This document shows, one piece after another, positions 16,411-23,698 of a stretch of DNA of 23,698 nt. Made by a program: the position numbers and the translations under genes. How positions within the stretch are numbered: the first letter of the stretch is position 1; each line of letters opens with the position of its first letter. The stretch is from Syntrophaceae bacterium UBA5761 (lineage in GTDB: Bacteria; Desulfobacterota; Syntrophia; Syntrophales; UBA4778): contig DIEZ01000060.1 of the NCBI GenBank assembly GCA_002418885.1, positions 465 through 24,162 of the forward strand, written 5' to 3'. The notes beneath the pieces are model-generated. The model was not told the origin of the DNA. It was given only the letters and a program-made list of their open reading frames with translations, and did no database searches.

Positions 16411-17727
16411 ATGCCAGACACAAAAAAAGACAAGCAGCTTTTCACTGTAGCAAGGGTCTTCTTCCTGCTTATAGTAATCCCCTTATCGTTGATGGCGATT
16501 CTTATCGCCAATGGAATATTCAAACTTGGGATTACAGCAAAAGAACGTGCCGTCACCGTTCTCGATCAAAAATCTCAGGAAGAAATAAAAATACGGACCA
16601 TCAATACAGCAGATGAGGTCGCCAGCTTCCTCAGTGAGAGAAAAAAGGACCTGCTGGTGGCCACCATCATCCCAGCCACCGAGGCGGCGTTCAAACAGTT
16701 CGTCAATGAAAACAAAAGAAATATCTGGGTGAAGTCGAACGACAAAATCGTCCAGGAACCTGCTCTCCTCTACACGGAGATGGCGCTCATTGACAGAAAC
16801 GGCAATGAACAGATCAAGATATCAAACGGCCAGGTCGTGCCGAAGTCAAAATTGGTCAATGTGAGCAATCCGGCCAATACCCTTTACAAGTCGGAAGACT
16901 ACTTCAACAAGGCGAAGGCCCTGAACAAGGGCGATATATACGTCGGCCGTGTCACCGGATGGTACGTCAATAGACAGGAGTTCGAGCAACAAAAGAAAAG
17001 GTTCACCGGGGTTATCCGCTTTGCGACGCCGTTGTTCAGCAAAGAAGGTTTCTCCGGAGTGGTCGTTCTGGCTCTTGATTACAGGCACCTCGCCGGCTTC
17101 ACCGATCATATCATCCCGACACAGGCACAACTTGTTTTTGAGGCCGACGCTTCCACAGGTAATTATGCCTATATGGTCGACAACAAGGGATTCATGATCT
17201 CGCACCCAAACGACTACCATATCGCGGGCCTGTATAAAGACGGGGGGCCGGTTCCTCCTCTGACGGAGAAGACAGCCGAGGAGCAGGTCAAAAAGGGAGA
17301 GGAAGTCCTGAACCTCAATCTTCTCGGCTTCATGGACCCGAACCTGCCCGAGGCGGCAAAGGACGCCGCGGCCGGAAATTCCGGCATAAAGATGTACAAA
17401 TTCGGCGGTCACACCAAGTTCGTTGCCTACGCACCGATCAAGTTCTACACCGATGACTACCCTAAGCCGGGTGGCTTTGGTTGGGTCGGGATGGGTGTCG
17501 ACGTAGAAAAATGGAACGAACTCGCCGTCGCAGCATCGCAAAAGATCGAAAAAGAAGCAAAGGCGTGGTCGACAACGATAATCCTGATTCTGATCATATC
17601 TGTGGTCATTCTCTTCTTGATTTCCGCTTTGCTGGCACGAGGAATTTCTCGGTCCATCGCAGCCGAGGTTCCGGAAGGTTCGCAGGAAGTAGTTGACTAT
17701 TATGAAGAGGAAGAAGACAACAAGTAA
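16411..17727 (+). CDS. dCache-domain membrane protein without an output domain
   Basis: 438 residues from ATG at 16411 with a strong GGGGGAG about 6 nt upstream. Membrane segments at about 17-37 and 388-410 enclose a large extracytoplasmic region with double-Cache features (LIDRNGNEQIKIS, YKSEDYFNKA, YMVDNKGFMISHPND, FVAYAPI). After the second helix only about 30 residues remain, ending in a run of acidic residues (EEEEDNK). There is no HAMP, kinase, GGDEF or chemotaxis-signalling domain. Family Cache proteins normally carry one. It lies 52 nt after atpE, probably co-transcribed, and is closed by the terminator at 17751-17779. It may act through a partner or be the remnant of a larger receptor. 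Confidence 0.85.
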   Translation: MPDTKKDKQLFTVARVFFLLIVIPLSLMAILIANGIFKLGITAKERAVTVLDQKSQEEIKIRTINTADEVASFLSERKKDLLVATIIPATEAAFKQFVNENKRNIWVKSNDKIVQEPALLYTEMALIDRNGNEQIKISNGQVVPKSKLVNVSNPANTLYKSEDYFNKAKALNKGDIYVGRVTGWYVNRQEFEQQKKRFTGVIRFATPLFSKEGFSGVVVLALDYRHLAGFTDHIIPTQAQLVFEADASTGNYAYMVDNKGFMISHPNDYHIAGLYKDGGPVPPLTEKTAEEQVKKGEEVLNLNLLGFMDPNLPEAAKDAAAGNSGIKMYKFGGHTKFVAYAPIKFYTDDYPKPGGFGWVGMGVDVEKWNELAVAASQKIEKEAKAWSTTIILILIISVVILFLISALLARGISRSIAAEVPEGSQEVVDYYEEEEDNK

Positions 17728-17750
17728 GTGATTGATTTCCGCGAAGCGTA

Positions 17751-17779
17751 AAAAAAGGCCGGGTTTTCCGGCCTTTTTT
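17751..17779 (+). terminator. rho-independent terminator after the atpE - dCache genes
   Basis: A 12-bp perfect stem, A6 GGCCGG (17751-17762) with CCGGCC T6 (17768-17779), and a 5-nt loop GTTTT. The A-tract/T-tract makes it potentially bidirectional. It lies 23 nt after the stop at 17727. Confidence 0.93.
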
Positions 17780-17818
17780 ATTTTCCGGCCGTGGCAAATT
17801 CCGCGTCATGATTTCCAT

Positions 17819-17847
17819 TTGACTAGAATTTACCGCGCTGGTATAAA
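17819..17847 (+). promoter_or_regulatory. strong sigma-70-type promoter for ppsA
   Basis: TTGACT (17819-17824), exactly 17 nt, then TATAAA (17842-17847). Transcription from about 17854 leaves a leader of about 46 nt to the ppsA ATG at 17900, which includes the ribosome site. It starts right after the terminator. Confidence 0.75.
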
Positions 17848-17899
17848 TGCCCAACTCATCTTCAAGATGCCATACCAACCAAGAAACCTGGAGGAACAG

Positions 17900-20311
17900 A
17901 TGAAAGAAAGCAAATTCGTCCTTTGGTTCGATGAAATAGAGTTGGAAGATATACCCCAAGTAGGGGGCAAAAACGCCTCCCTCGGCGAGATGCGCAGGGA
18001 GCTTACGAAGAAGAATGTGAACATTCCTGACGGTTATGCCGTAACAGCCGACGCCTACCGTTACCTTTTAGAAAGCGCCGGCATCGCGGAGGAAATCAAA
18101 AATATACTGGCGGACCTTGACACCCACGATATTGAAAATCTGTCGGAAAGAGGAAAGAAAATCCGCTCGCTCATTTACAACGCCGAACTGCCTTCGGACC
18201 TGAAGAAAGACATACTGGATGCCTACAAACAGCTATGCGAAGAATACGCAGACAGTAAAGTCGACGTTGCGGTGAGAAGCTCTGCAACGGCGGAAGATCT
18301 ACCGGACGCAAGTTTCGCAGGGCAGCAGGAGACGTACCTGAACGTCAGGGGTGAAGCCGAACTGATCGACGCTTGCAAGAAATGCTTCGCTTCCCTTTTC
18401 ACCGACCGGGCGATTTCCTACCGCGTGGACAAAGGGTTCGACCACCTTTCCGTGGCGCTCTCCATCGGCGTGCAGAAGATGGTGCGCTCCGACCTCGCCT
18501 CCGCGGGCGTTATCTTTTCCATCGATACGGAGTCGGGATTCCGCGACGCCGTCCTGATAACCGGTTCCTACGGCCTCGGTGAACTGGTGGTACAGGGCAC
18601 GGTCAACCCCGATGAATTCTATGTCTTCAAGCCTACGCTCCGGAAGGGATTCCGGCCGATCCTACAAAAGAAGCTCGGCACCAAAGAAATAAAGATGGTC
18701 TATGCCGCTGAAACTCGTGAAGAAGCCACCGTCATCGTGCCTGTTTCCGAAGCCGACCGTAGGCGTTTCTGCCTGACGGACGATGAGATTCTCCGGCTTG
18801 CCGAATGGACCATGATCATCGAAGACCATTATTCTGCGAAGGCGGGCTTCTTTAAGCCTATGGACATAGAATGGGGCAAAGACGGCTGGACCGGCGAACT
18901 GTTCATCCTCCAGGCAAGGCCCGAGACCGTCCAGTCACAGAAAGATGTCAATGTCCTTGAGAGCTACCGGCTCCTGGAAACCAAAACGCCTTTGGTCACG
19001 GGAACCGCCGTCGGCTCAAAGATAGGGGCCGGGCCGGCCAACATCATCGAAAACGTAGATGCCATCAAAAGTTTCCAAAAAGGGCAGGTCCTGGTGACGG
19101 ACATGACGGACCCGGATTGGGAGCCGATCATGAAGATCGCCGCCGCCATCGTGACCAACAAAGGGGGGCGTACCTGTCATGCCGCTATCGTGAGCAGGGA
19201 GCTGGGCGTGCCCTGCGTCGTCGGAACGGGTGAAGGGACCGAAAAGCTCCGCGGTGTGAAAGAAGCGACCGTCTCCTGCGCCGAGGGTGAAGTGGGAAAC
19301 GTCTACGAAGGCATCCTCAAGTACGAGATACAGAGAATCAACCTGAAGGACATGGCGAGGCCGAAGACCGGTATCATGATGAACATCGGCAACCCTGACC
19401 TGGCCTTCAACAGTGCATCCATCCCTAACGACGGCGTCGGACTGGCAAGATTGGAGTTCATCATCAACAGCATAAGGCTCCATCCGATGGCACTTGTCCA
19501 GTTCGACAAAGTGACGGACCCAAAAGTGAGGGAGGAGATCGAGGCCCTCACAAAGGGCTACGAGAACAAGAGCGGCTGTTTTGTGGACAAACTCGCCCAG
19601 GGCGTGGCCAAGATAGGTGCGGCCTTCTATCCAAATGACGTGATCGTCAGGATGAGCGATTTCAAGAGCAACGAGTACGCCAACCTCCTCGGCGGCCGGG
19701 CCTTTGAGCCGGAGGAATCCAACCCCATGATCGGCTTCCGCGGGGCTTCGCGCTACTATGATGCCCGTTACCGGGAAGGCTTTGTCCTGGAATGCCGAGC
19801 CATGCAGCGGGTCCGGGAGACCATGGGGCTGACCAACGTCAAGCTGATGATCCCTTTCTGCCGCACCGTGGAAGAAGGTCGTAAGGTCATCGAGGTCATG
19901 CGCGAATGCGGGCTGGAACAGGGCCGGAACGGGCTGGAGATCTACGTGATGTGCGAGATCCCTTCCAACGTGGTGCTGGCCGAAGAGTTTGCCGAGATTT
20001 TCGACGGATTTTCCATCGGCTCCAACGATCTGACCCAGTTGCTGCTGGGCCTCGACCGGGATTCGGAAATCGTCGCTCACCTTTACGACGAACGCAACGA
20101 GGCGGTCAAACGCATGATCGCCGACGTCATCCGGCGGGTCAAGGCGGCCGGCCGCAAGATCGGCATTTGTGGTCAGGCGCCGAGCGATTATCCCGAGTTC
20201 GCCGCCTTCCTGGTGGAGTGCGGGATCGATAGCCTGTCCCTCAATCCGGATACGGTGCTGTCCACCACCCTGCGGATTCTGGAACTGGAAGAACAATTGG
20301 ACAGGGGGTAG
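17900..20311 (+). CDS. ppsA: phosphoenolpyruvate synthase (pyruvate, water dikinase)
   Basis: 803 residues, normal for PpsA. The frame opens at 17732, but the terminator and promoter lie inside that stretch; ATG at 17900 with GGAGG (5-9 nt upstream) gives MKESKFVLWFDEI..., the standard PpsA beginning. N-terminal ATP-grasp region with VGGKNASLGEM and RSSATAEDLPDASFAGQQET; phospho-histidine domain with H427 in GGRTCHAAIVSREL; C-terminal PEP/pyruvate-binding domain with the catalytic Cys C757 (GICGQAPSDYP). It makes PEP from pyruvate and ATP for gluconeogenesis. Odd point: codon choice changes sharply near codon 584. Before it AGG/AGA and ATA are common; after it ATA is absent and the only AGG is the third codon from the end. 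The 3' part matches the genes to its right. It may therefore be two alleles joined in a conserved stretch. Confidence 0.93.
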   Translation: MKESKFVLWFDEIELEDIPQVGGKNASLGEMRRELTKKNVNIPDGYAVTADAYRYLLESAGIAEEIKNILADLDTHDIENLSERGKKIRSLIYNAELPSDLKKDILDAYKQLCEEYADSKVDVAVRSSATAEDLPDASFAGQQETYLNVRGEAELIDACKKCFASLFTDRAISYRVDKGFDHLSVALSIGVQKMVRSDLASAGVIFSIDTESGFRDAVLITGSYGLGELVVQGTVNPDEFYVFKPTLRKGFRPILQKKLGTKEIKMVYAAETREEATVIVPVSEADRRRFCLTDDEILRLAEWTMIIEDHYSAKAGFFKPMDIEWGKDGWTGELFILQARPETVQSQKDVNVLESYRLLETKTPLVTGTAVGSKIGAGPANIIENVDAIKSFQKGQVLVTDMTDPDWEPIMKIAAAIVTNKGGRTCHAAIVSRELGVPCVVGTGEGTEKLRGVKEATVSCAEGEVGNVYEGILKYEIQRINLKDMARPKTGIMMNIGNPDLAFNSASIPNDGVGLARLEFIINSIRLHPMALVQFDKVTDPKVREEIEALTKGYENKSGCFVDKLAQGVAKIGAAFYPNDVIVRMSDFKSNEYANLLGGRAFEPEESNPMIGFRGASRYYDARYREGFVLECRAMQRVRETMGLTNVKLMIPFCRTVEEGRKVIEVMRECGLEQGRNGLEIYVMCEIPSNVVLAEEFAEIFDGFSIGSNDLTQLLLGLDRDSEIVAHLYDERNEAVKRMIADVIRRVKAAGRKIGICGQAPSDYPEFAAFLVECGIDSLSLNPDTVLSTTLRILELEEQLDRG
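19652..19780. other. probable junction between two genomes inside ppsA
   Basis: The last AGG typical of the left side is codon 584 (19649-19651). From about 19690 on, Arg is CGG/CGC/CGT/CGA and Leu mainly CTG, as in the genes to the right. The stretch encodes a highly conserved PpsA segment (SDFKSNEYANLLGGR, MIGFRGASRYYDARY), where unrelated genomes can share long identical k-mers. The frame is kept across the join. An assembly chimera is the simpler reading; homologous recombination is the alternative. Confidence 0.6.
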
Positions 20312-20321
20312 CAGCCGCACA

Positions 20322-20423
20322 TCATGGCGCCCTGAGGTTGCCCAGCAAAGCAAACAGGGCCGACATAAGAACAATCAGGGCGCCGGTCAGCCAGGCCAGA
20401 AGCTTGGAATAGAATTGTCGCAT
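20322..20423 (-). CDS. 33-residue single-helix membrane protein
   Basis: ATG at 20423 has GGGAG about 7 nt upstream, and the frame ends at TGA 20324-20322. The peptide starts MRQFYSKLLAWL and is one hydrophobic helix (about 8-28) with a positively charged end (LRAP). It lies 21 nt after the flavocytochrome stop and in the same direction, so it is probably co-transcribed. It ends 10 nt from the converging ppsA stop. Family unknown. Confidence 0.55.
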   Translation of the reverse strand: MRQFYSKLLAWLTGALIVLMSALFALLGNLRAP

Positions 20424-20444
20424 GGTCCGATCTCCCGCTGTCGG

Positions 20445-21779
20445 CTAAACCAGGTTGAATCGTTCGGTGTGAATCTGGCCGAATGGAATGCCGCGCCGCA
20501 GCAGCAACTGTTCCACGGCGTTCATCATGGGCGGCGGACCGCAGATGAAGTAATCCAGATCGGTAAATTCTTCGGGCAACTGACGCTGCAGGACGGCATC
20601 GTTTATAAAGCCGGATTCGCCCGTCCAGTTCTCCGGCGGCCGATCCAGAACATGCGCCACCCGCAGATTCAGGCGTGGCGTCAACTGTTCGATCTCTTCG
20701 CGAAAGGTGATGCTGTCCAGGTCCCGGTTGGCGTACAGCAGCAGCAGGGGCCGCGGATCCCGGCGATCCGCCAAGGTGTGGAGCATGCTCATCATGGGTG
20801 TGATGCCGATGCCGCCGGCAATGAACACGTAACCCGGCGCATGGGGGTAACGGTCCACGGAAAAGGCCCCGTGAGGGCCGTCCAGCCAGGCCAGTTGGCC
20901 GGGCACCGCCTGCTTGATGGTGGCGGTGAAATCCCCCAGTTCCTTGATGGTGAAACGCAGCAACTCGGGGCGCTCGGCGCTGGCCGAAAAGGAAAACGGG
21001 TGATCCTTGGCCAGAAAGGGCGAATGCCAGAGGGTCAGCCAGGCGAACTGGCCGGGGTTGAACCGCAGTCCATGGTGGCCCTTGGCGCGCAGGGTCAGGG
21101 ACCAGGCCTGGCCGCGTTCTGCATTGACGGCGACGACTTCATAGGGTTGGCGCAAGGCCAGCCACGGCTTGAGCAGGCGCACATAAGCCAGCAACCCGAC
21201 CCAGAGTGCCCCATAGCTGAGCCAGAGCGACCTTTTCCAGGGCAGATTCACGAAGTGCCCGACCTTCATCATGTGCAGCAGTCCGAGAACCACGGTGGCA
21301 CTCGCCAGCACCCCATGCCAGAAACGCCAACGGTCGTAATCGAGGCGCAATTGCCGGCGCCAGATGGAACTGCCGACCTGGACGATCAATATCGCTAGGG
21401 CGGCGACGGCGAAGCGGGCCCGCCAGGGTGCGTTCCAGAACTTGAGCAGGCTCACGGTGGAAGGCGTAGTGACAAACAGAATCAGGGGGTGCGCGAGAAT
21501 CAGTCCGAAGGCCACCTGGGAGATTTGGCGGTGAAAATGATAGACCAGGTCGCTGCCGAAGGGCGCTTTCACGGTCTGCAGGCGCGCCGTGAGGGCGAAT
21601 TGCAGCATCATCATGGCCAGTCCGGCGAAGCCCAGGGCCGCCGAAAAGTCCCGCCAGAAGCCGCGCGGACTGGGTGCCGGGCTGAACAGGAGCAGAAACA
21701 GCGGCAACGCCGTCAACAGCAGATAGACGGCAATCCAGAACGCCGCCAGCCAGACAAAATGTTCCGGGTTTTTACGCAT
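20445..21779 (-). CDS. ferric reductase-like flavocytochrome (membrane heme domain fused to FNR-type FAD/NAD(P) reductase)
   Basis: 444 residues. TTG at 21809 and ATG at 21803 are in frame but lack a ribosome site; ATG at 21779 has AGGAAGG about 11 nt upstream and is preferred. About six membrane segments fill residues 10-205, with candidate heme ligands H81/H83, H97, H155, H169 and H175. The cytoplasmic reductase part has FAD motif HPFSFSAS (260-267), nucleotide motif GGIGITP (322-328) and CGPPPM (413-418). No [2Fe-2S] motif is present. Such proteins pass electrons from NAD(P)H across the membrane to iron, oxygen or other acceptors. The base composition and family are typical of aerobic or facultative Gammaproteobacteria, unlike the left side of the window. 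Confidence 0.9.
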   Translation of the reverse strand: MRKNPEHFVWLAAFWIAVYLLLTALPLFLLLFSPAPSPRGFWRDFSAALGFAGLAMMMLQFALTARLQTVKAPFGSDLVYHFHRQISQVAFGLILAHPLILFVTTPSTVSLLKFWNAPWRARFAVAALAILIVQVGSSIWRRQLRLDYDRWRFWHGVLASATVVLGLLHMMKVGHFVNLPWKRSLWLSYGALWVGLLAYVRLLKPWLALRQPYEVVAVNAERGQAWSLTLRAKGHHGLRFNPGQFAWLTLWHSPFLAKDHPFSFSASAERPELLRFTIKELGDFTATIKQAVPGQLAWLDGPHGAFSVDRYPHAPGYVFIAGGIGITPMMSMLHTLADRRDPRPLLLLYANRDLDSITFREEIEQLTPRLNLRVAHVLDRPPENWTGESGFINDAVLQRQLPEEFTDLDYFICGPPPMMNAVEQLLLRRGIPFGQIHTERFNLV

Positions 21780-22124
21780 GGGAGCTGCATCCTTCCTGAG
21801 CATGGGCAACGTTGCCCGATATGGGATGATCCGTCGGGAATGGATAAATCAGCTACAATGATCCCAAATGTACGCAAAAAGGCAAGACAGGAAAGTTGTC
21901 CCGTTAAGATTCATCGTCCGTGGAAAAGGGCCTTGCCCCCACACCGAGGGGGGAGCGAGCTCCTTGAGTGAACGGTTAGGTTGTTGTGGTAAATATCGTT
22001 GAATCCTGTCTTTAAAGAAAACAGCTAATATTTCCCTAACAAAGCTGGTTTAGAGAGTGCGTTGATAGGGTGTTGAGCGTCGATGGCCGGGCTGTCGACC
22101 AGACCTCAAGGAGTTGGACCGCCC
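21780..22124. other. 345-bp divergent intergenic region, flavocytochrome / phoB
   Basis: It holds a 14-bp palindrome (21804-21817), two adjoining short GC-rich hairpins (CCCCC 21936-21940 with GGGGG 21948-21952; GGAGC 21952-21956 with GCTCC 21959-21963) and an AT-rich part (about 21990-22045) with TAATAT that may hold the phoB promoter. One CTGTC element is seen but no paired Pho box. No gene was found. Confidence 0.5.
21804..21817. promoter_or_regulatory. perfect 14-bp palindrome upstream of the flavocytochrome
   Basis: GGGCAAC at 21804-21810 is followed directly by its complement GTTGCCC at 21811-21817. It lies 25-38 nt before the preferred start codon (21779), a typical place for a repressor operator. 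The binding protein is unknown. Confidence 0.45.
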
Positions 22125-22817
22125 ATGGCAAAAAAGCACATCCTGCTGGTGGAAGATGAAGAAGACATCCTGGCGCTGATGCATTACAACCTGATGCGCG
22201 AAGGTTTTCGGGTGTCCCTGGCCATGACCGGCGAGGAAGGCCTGGCCGCGATTCGGGAAGATCCGCCGGATCTGGTGGTGCTCGATCTGATGTTGCCGAA
22301 CATGGACGGCCTCGAGGTCTGTCGGGTTATCAAGAGCACCCCGGAATACCGCAACCTGGCGGTGGTGATGGTCACCGCCCGGGGCGAAGAGGCGGATGTG
22401 GTGGCCGGGTTGGAATTGGGCGCCGATGATTATGTGACCAAGCCCTTCAGTCCCCGGATTCTCATCGCCCGTATCCGCGCCGTGCTCAGACGCCGCGAGG
22501 AGCATCCGCCGGTGACCGACGAAACGGCGGTCATTCATGTCGACGGCCTGGTGATTCACCCCGGCCGTAATCAGGTACTGATTGACGGGCAGCCGGTGGA
22601 ACTGACTTTTACCGAATTTCGGGTTCTGCATTTTCTGGCCAGCCGACCGGGCTGGGTTTTCACCCGCTACCAGATTGTCAATGCGGTGCGCGGTGACGAC
22701 TACTCGGTCACGGATCGGGCAGTGGACGTGCAGATCGTCGGCTTGCGCAAAAAGCTGGGCAATTATGGCAAATACATCGAGACGGTGCGCGGCGTCGGCT
22801 ACCGTTTCAAGGATTGA
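22125..22817 (+). CDS. phoB: PhoB-type OmpR-family response regulator
   Basis: 230 residues, the usual PhoB length. ATG at 22125 with AAGGAG about 11 nt upstream; the upstream in-frame ATG at 22083 lacks a ribosome site. Receiver domain with acidic cluster EDEED (10-14), phospho-acceptor D54 (VVLDLMLP) and Lys in TKPFSP. C-terminal winged helix with ELTFTEFRVLHFL and the ending ETVRGVGYRFKD. It controls phosphate-starvation genes in Proteobacteria. The pairing with a PhoR-like kinase 2 nt downstream supports the name, but OmpR-family regulators look alike and no pst/phoU genes are visible. Confidence 0.85.
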   Translation: MAKKHILLVEDEEDILALMHYNLMREGFRVSLAMTGEEGLAAIREDPPDLVVLDLMLPNMDGLEVCRVIKSTPEYRNLAVVMVTARGEEADVVAGLELGADDYVTKPFSPRILIARIRAVLRRREEHPPVTDETAVIHVDGLVIHPGRNQVLIDGQPVELTFTEFRVLHFLASRPGWVFTRYQIVNAVRGDDYSVTDRAVDVQIVGLRKKLGNYGKYIETVRGVGYRFKD

Positions 22818-22819
22818 GC

Positions 22820-23698
22820 ATGCGATCGAAACCTTTGTTCTGGCAGATATATCCTTCCTATATCCTTATCATCGTGCTGGCCATCGTCGCCGTTTCCGGC
22901 CTGCATTCCCGGTCGCGGCGCAATTTTTATCTCAGCCAGGTGGCGACGGAACTGGAAGTGCGGGCCCGCCTGTTCGAGGATCAAGTCGGGAATTTGCTGC
23001 TTGCCAACGATTATGCGGCCCTCGATGCGTCCAGCAAGCGGCTGGGCCGGAATACCGCGACCCGGTTCACGGTGGTGCTGCCTTCCGGTCGGGTGGTGGC
23101 GGATAGCCTGGAGGACCCGGCGCGGATGGACAACCATGCCAACCGACCGGAGATTGTCAGTGCCCTGCGGAACCTGGTGGGTCGCGACGAGCGCCCCAGC
23201 CGGACCATACAGGAGCCGATGATGTATGTGGCCCTGCCGGTGCGGGACGCGACGGAGCAGCCCATCATCGGTGTGGTTCGAGCCTCTCGCAGCATCAGTG
23301 AAATCGACCGGGAGCTGCAGGCCAGCTACCGGGATATGGTGGTACGTGGTCTGCTGGTGGTGCTGGCCGCCGGGGTGCTGGGCTACTACCTGTCCCGCCG
23401 CCTGAGCCGTCCCCTGGTGATGATGAAGCAGGGTGCTGAACGTTTTGCCCAAGGTTGTTTTGAACAGAAACTGCAGATTGCCGGTTCCCGGGAAGCCGGT
23501 GCCTTGGCCCGTGCCATGAACGTTATGGCCGGCCAGCTCGATGAACGGATTCGCACCATCAGCCAGCAGCGCAACGAACAGCAGGCAGTACTGACCAGCA
23601 TGGTCGAAGGGGTGGTGGCCCTGGACAACGACGAGCGCATCCTGCATCTGAATCGCGCCGCGGCCGATCTTCTGGGCCTGGTTGCGGCGACGGTGGCC
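22820..23698 (+). CDS. phoR: PhoR-like membrane sensor histidine kinase, 3' end outside window
   Basis: ATG at 22820 follows the phoB stop by 2 nt; 293 codons are in the window and the frame is still open at the end. Membrane segment 1 at about 11-28 (SYILIIVLAIVAVSGL), a periplasmic region of about 145 residues (VVLPSGRVVADSLEDP; ALPVRDATEQPIIGVVRAS), membrane segment 2 at about 174-192, a HAMP-like linker (RLSRPLVMMKQGAERFAQG) and the start of a PAS domain (MVEGVVALDNDERILHLNRAA). HisKA and ATPase parts must lie beyond 23698. The large periplasmic domain is more like Gram-positive and methylotroph PhoR/PnpS than E. coli PhoR, so the signal may not be PstSCAB-dependent. Confidence 0.85.
   Translation, partial: MRSKPLFWQIYPSYILIIVLAIVAVSGLHSRSRRNFYLSQVATELEVRARLFEDQVGNLLLANDYAALDASSKRLGRNTATRFTVVLPSGRVVADSLEDPARMDNHANRPEIVSALRNLVGRDERPSRTIQEPMMYVALPVRDATEQPIIGVVRASRSISEIDRELQASYRDMVVRGLLVVLAAGVLGYYLSRRLSRPLVMMKQGAERFAQGCFEQKLQIAGSREAGALARAMNVMAGQLDERIRTISQQRNEQQAVLTSMVEGVVALDNDERILHLNRAAADLLGLVAATVA

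Noticed and set aside
17732..17899. 56-residue N-terminal extension of PpsA
   Set aside because: It spans the terminator and the promoter, lacks a ribosome site, and is not part of the PpsA family.
19016..20374. A 452-residue open frame on the minus strand
   Set aside because: It is antisense to ppsA, including the catalytic His and PEP-binding domain; it shows no motifs of its own.
20169..21398. A 409-residue open frame on the plus strand, overlapping the end of ppsA
   Set aside because: It is antisense to the flavocytochrome gene and out of frame with ppsA; its Gln/Gly/His-rich composition is typical of GC-rich shadow frames.
1..23698. CRISPR arrays, tRNA or rRNA genes, insertion sequences, selenocysteine TGA codons
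   Set aside because: No regularly spaced repeats, cloverleaf-like segments, transposase motifs or in-frame TGA within the redox proteins were seen on either strand.

Overview
The window looks like anaerobic Desulfobacterota (former Deltaproteobacteria; a syntroph or sulfate reducer) from base 1 to about 19.65 kb. The evidence is a large Hdr/Flx electron-bifurcation operon of unusually Fe-S-rich proteins, an NfnA-type flavoprotein, NtrC-type two-component signalling, and free use of AGG/AGA (Arg) and ATA (Ile) codons. The last ~4 kb looks different: CTG/CGC/CGG-rich, almost no AGA/AGG/ATA, with an aerobe-type ferric-reductase-like flavocytochrome and a PhoB/PhoR pair. It resembles a gammaproteobacterium. 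The change falls inside one gene, ppsA, near 19.65-19.78 kb, so the window is either a chimeric assembly joined in a conserved stretch of ppsA or a natural recombinant. No rRNA, tRNA, CRISPR array or insertion sequence was seen.

Region 1 (1-10456) is the main point of interest. A leftward NfnA-like gene (cut by the window edge) is divergent from a rightward seven-gene operon: a 1474-residue HdrA/NfnB-like/HdrA fusion, MvhD/FlxD, a 335-residue dicluster Fe-S protein (FlxC-like), HdrC, HdrB, a sulfhydrogenase-beta-like Fe-S protein (FlxB-like) and an FAD/NAD(P)/[2Fe-2S] reductase (FlxA-like). No [NiFe]-hydrogenase or formate dehydrogenase large subunit is present. The inferred complex takes or delivers electrons at FlxA (NAD(P)H), passes them through MvhD to the HdrA flavins, and splits them between ferredoxin (via the clusters of the HdrA fusion) and a disulfide-type acceptor at HdrBC. 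The extra NfnB-like module offers a second possible nucleotide site in the same polypeptide.

Region 2 (10562-15518, all leftward) holds a small two-helix membrane protein, a dCache/PAS/PAS histidine kinase, an NtrC-family sigma-54 activator, and the ribosome-assembly GTPase EngB. A good sigma-70-type promoter precedes the small membrane gene. A hairpin with a U-tract lies just upstream of that promoter.

Region 3 (15984-20311, rightward) holds an isolated ATP synthase c subunit with a cleavable-looking N-terminus, a dCache membrane sensor with no output domain, a textbook terminator, a strong promoter, and phosphoenolpyruvate synthase ppsA.

Region 4 (20322-23698) holds, leftward, a 33-residue membrane ORF and a ferric-reductase-like flavocytochrome. 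Divergent from these, rightward, are phoB and the N-terminal part of phoR, which is cut by the window end.
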